32,402 nt of DNA from an uncultured Methanomicrobiales archaeon (GTDB lineage Archaea; Halobacteriota; Methanomicrobia; Methanomicrobiales; Methanospirillaceae). The stretch spans positions 1-32,402 of the forward strand of contig CAIJED010000004.1 of the NCBI GenBank assembly GCA_903819595.1, read 5' to 3'. Under the pieces are notes generated by a model. That model saw nothing but the letters and a program-made list of their open reading frames with translations. It did no database searches and was not told the origin of the DNA. Of the stretch, positions 31,240 through 32,402 are shown piece after piece. Position numbers and translations under genes: made by a program. How positions within the stretch are numbered: the first letter of the stretch is position 1; each line of letters begins with the position of its first letter.

Positions 31240-32166
31240 GTGGATGTCCCATGGCTTATAGTGGCTGGTTTCGGTGCCCATATCAAATCGACACGAAACA
31301 CACTGTTTGTACAAAAAGAAGGCGATATTAAGGAATACCCGATTGAGTCCGTGCGCCACCTTTTAATTATCGGTGGCCATACCCTGCACACCCCTGTCAT
31401 TGCATATCTCATGAACAAAGGAGCCTGTATATCATTTTTCGAAGCAGATGGGAAGCCAGTCGGGACGATACGTCCGTTCAATATCCCCCATATAGTTAAA
31501 ATTTCGGAAATCCAGAAGAGTGCACCAAATTACCGGTACGCGGTTTCGATTGCAAGGGCTTCGATGAAATCCAAAACACTTTTTATTGGAAGACTCGGTG
31601 AAATAGTGGGACGTGAGCTTTTTTATGAGGGTGAATTGCAGATTTTTTCGAATGCATTTACCGAACTTGAATACCTCATTAAAATCAGCGAAATCAGGAG
31701 GATTGAGCGTCTGACCGCCGATATGTACTATGAGGTCATTTCCCGTGCCCTTCCCCCGGAATTTGGGTACAGGCGGCGGACAGGCAGGCCATACCATGAC
31801 CCGGTGAATGCAATAATCGCATTCGGATATGCGATGTTGTTTGGGAATGTCATGATTTCGGTGACAGGGGCCAACCTTGATCCCGATATCGGGATGTTAA
31901 AACGGGGTCAGTCATCCCTGGTCTATGACGTTATGGAACCGCTCAAGGTTGATATGATCGACCGGGAAGCGATCAGGTTCATTAGGGAGGAACTTCACGT
32001 AGAGGATTATGAATGTGGCCCTAACCGGTGTAGTCTCTCAGATCTCTGTATAAAAAAACTAATCCAGCTGTTCCACCGGACCATTGATCAGGATATCATT
32101 GATCGCCAGGTGGCAGCTCTTCTTGAATCTCTTGAACAAAAAACAGAATATATCATTGAGCGGTGA
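31240..32166 (+). CDS. cas1: Stand-alone Cas1-like protein with altered active site
   Basis: A 308-residue Cas1-family protein. The N-terminal beta domain (about 1-85) includes SVRHLLIIGGHTLHTPVIAY. The helical integrase domain has RRIERLTADMYYEVISRALP, RPYHDPVNAIIAFGYAMLFG, and LDPDIGMLKRGQSSLVYDVMEP. The expected metal-binding Glu is present (E156 in RRIERLTADMYY) and so is the Asp (D230), but the position of the catalytic His in the usual G-x-L-H motif holds K221. A C-x4-C-x5-C cluster (C259, C264, C270) lies near the C terminus, where typical Cas1 has none. It begins with GTG at 31240 after AGGAAAGG. No cas2, effector or repeat array is in view, so it looks like a Cas1-solo gene rather than part of a CRISPR locus. 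Integrase activity is uncertain. Confidence 0.9.
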   Translation: MDVPWLIVAGFGAHIKSTRNTLFVQKEGDIKEYPIESVRHLLIIGGHTLHTPVIAYLMNKGACISFFEADGKPVGTIRPFNIPHIVKISEIQKSAPNYRYAVSIARASMKSKTLFIGRLGEIVGRELFYEGELQIFSNAFTELEYLIKISEIRRIERLTADMYYEVISRALPPEFGYRRRTGRPYHDPVNAIIAFGYAMLFGNVMISVTGANLDPDIGMLKRGQSSLVYDVMEPLKVDMIDREAIRFIREELHVEDYECGPNRCSLSDLCIKKLIQLFHRTIDQDIIDRQVAALLESLEQKTEYIIER

Positions 32167-32240
32167 CCTTTTTCCCTGTCATCTTCGTACCACGCGGTAT
32201 AAGAAACCATGCCAAACTGTTCGGGGCCATCCGGTTAGAA

Positions 32241-32254
32241 ATTTTTTAAAAAAT
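32241..32254. terminator. Palindromic T6/A6 terminator after cas1
   Basis: ATTTTTTAAAAAAT is a perfect palindrome 75 bases after the cas1 stop and just beyond the end of the converging gene. It offers a T6 run on both strands, so it can end both transcripts. Confidence 0.5.
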
Positions 32255-32293
32255 GTAAAAAATGGGCGTAATCATAAAAAAGGTAATCAGTCA

Positions 32294-32402
32294 TCAGGCA
32301 TTTGGCTTTATTACCGTGAACTCATTAAAATTCTCGAATTCCCGATCTATCATCTTCATATCCCTGATAACCGCACGTGGGCACCCGTAAATCATCGAGG
32401 CA
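32294..32402 (-). CDS. Unidentified gene, C-terminal 35 codons
   Basis: The minus strand is open from the window edge to a TGA at 32294-32296. It reads ASMIYGCPRAVIRDMKMIDR and then REFENFNEFTVIKPNA. I do not recognise the family from this short end. The gene converges on cas1, with a shared palindromic terminator between them. Its identity could matter for the cas1 locus and lies beyond the window. Confidence 0.55.
   Translation of the reverse strand, partial: ASMIYGCPRAVIRDMKMIDREFENFNEFTVIKPNA

Noticed and set aside
30838-32402. CRISPR array near the cas1-like gene
   Set aside because: No direct repeats with regular spacing are visible on either side of the gene within the window.
31240-32402. 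Casposon
   Set aside because: No family B DNA polymerase, no terminal inverted repeats and no target-site duplication can be seen; the window ends too soon to exclude it fully.

Overview
The window is chromosomal DNA from a methanogenic archaeon, most probably of the order Methanomicrobiales (Methanoregula or Methanosphaerula-like; the genus is inference). The evidence is the archaeal ribosomal genes L7Ae, S28e, L24e and S10, elongation factor 1-alpha, a CetZ tubulin-like protein, a two-subunit-type GMP synthase amidotransferase, archaeal cobalamin genes (CobZ, archaeal CobT), a hexulose-6-phosphate synthase/RraA fusion, a DUF3821 surface protein, a small methanogen-type sulfite-reductase-like protein, GGAGGTGATC-type ribosome binding sites, TATA boxes and T-tract terminators. 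No tRNA, rRNA, insertion sequence or CRISPR array was found.

Layout. 1-5700: the tail of a GNAT acetyltransferase gene, then a minus-strand run of a secreted/membrane protein overlapping threonine synthase, a structured intergenic stretch that may encode a small RNA, a BmrR-like MerR regulator with a palindrome at its promoter, a nitrilase-family amidase, and the operon rpl7ae-rps28e-rpl24e-ndk. 5886-10916: a tightly overlapping four-gene minus-strand operon (FAD oxidoreductase, ALG5-like glycosyltransferase, flippase-like membrane protein, DUF2298 membrane protein), probably working on lipid-linked sugars of the cell envelope. 11137-13509: cetZ followed 12 bases later by a signal-peptide/C-terminal-anchor membrane protein. 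13836-17251 (minus): elongation factor 1-alpha, S10 and, 8 bases behind S10, a large GT39-type membrane glycosyltransferase.

17426-21625: a small cysteine-containing protein, a siroheme/ferredoxin sulfite-reductase-like protein, cobS and cobZ (minus) divergent from cobT (plus), which together assemble the cobalamin lower ligand loop, then guaAA. 22207-25250: a TraB/PrgY membrane protein, a DUF3821 surface protein and a nitroreductase. 25251-25993: a gene-poor gap with what looks like a fragment of a DUF4143-type ATPase gene. 25994-27283: the HPS-RraA fusion, likely for ribose-phosphate/formaldehyde metabolism. 27808-30837 (minus): two tandem phenylacetate-CoA-ligase-type enzymes followed by a double-ACT sensor protein, probably for aryl-acid activation.

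31153-32402: the most unusual locus: a stand-alone cas1-like gene with no cas2, effector genes or repeats in view. Its protein keeps the expected catalytic Glu and Asp but has Lys where the catalytic His should be, and it carries a three-cysteine cluster near the C terminus. A tiny open reading frame runs into its ribosome binding site. The window ends inside an unrecognised convergent gene.
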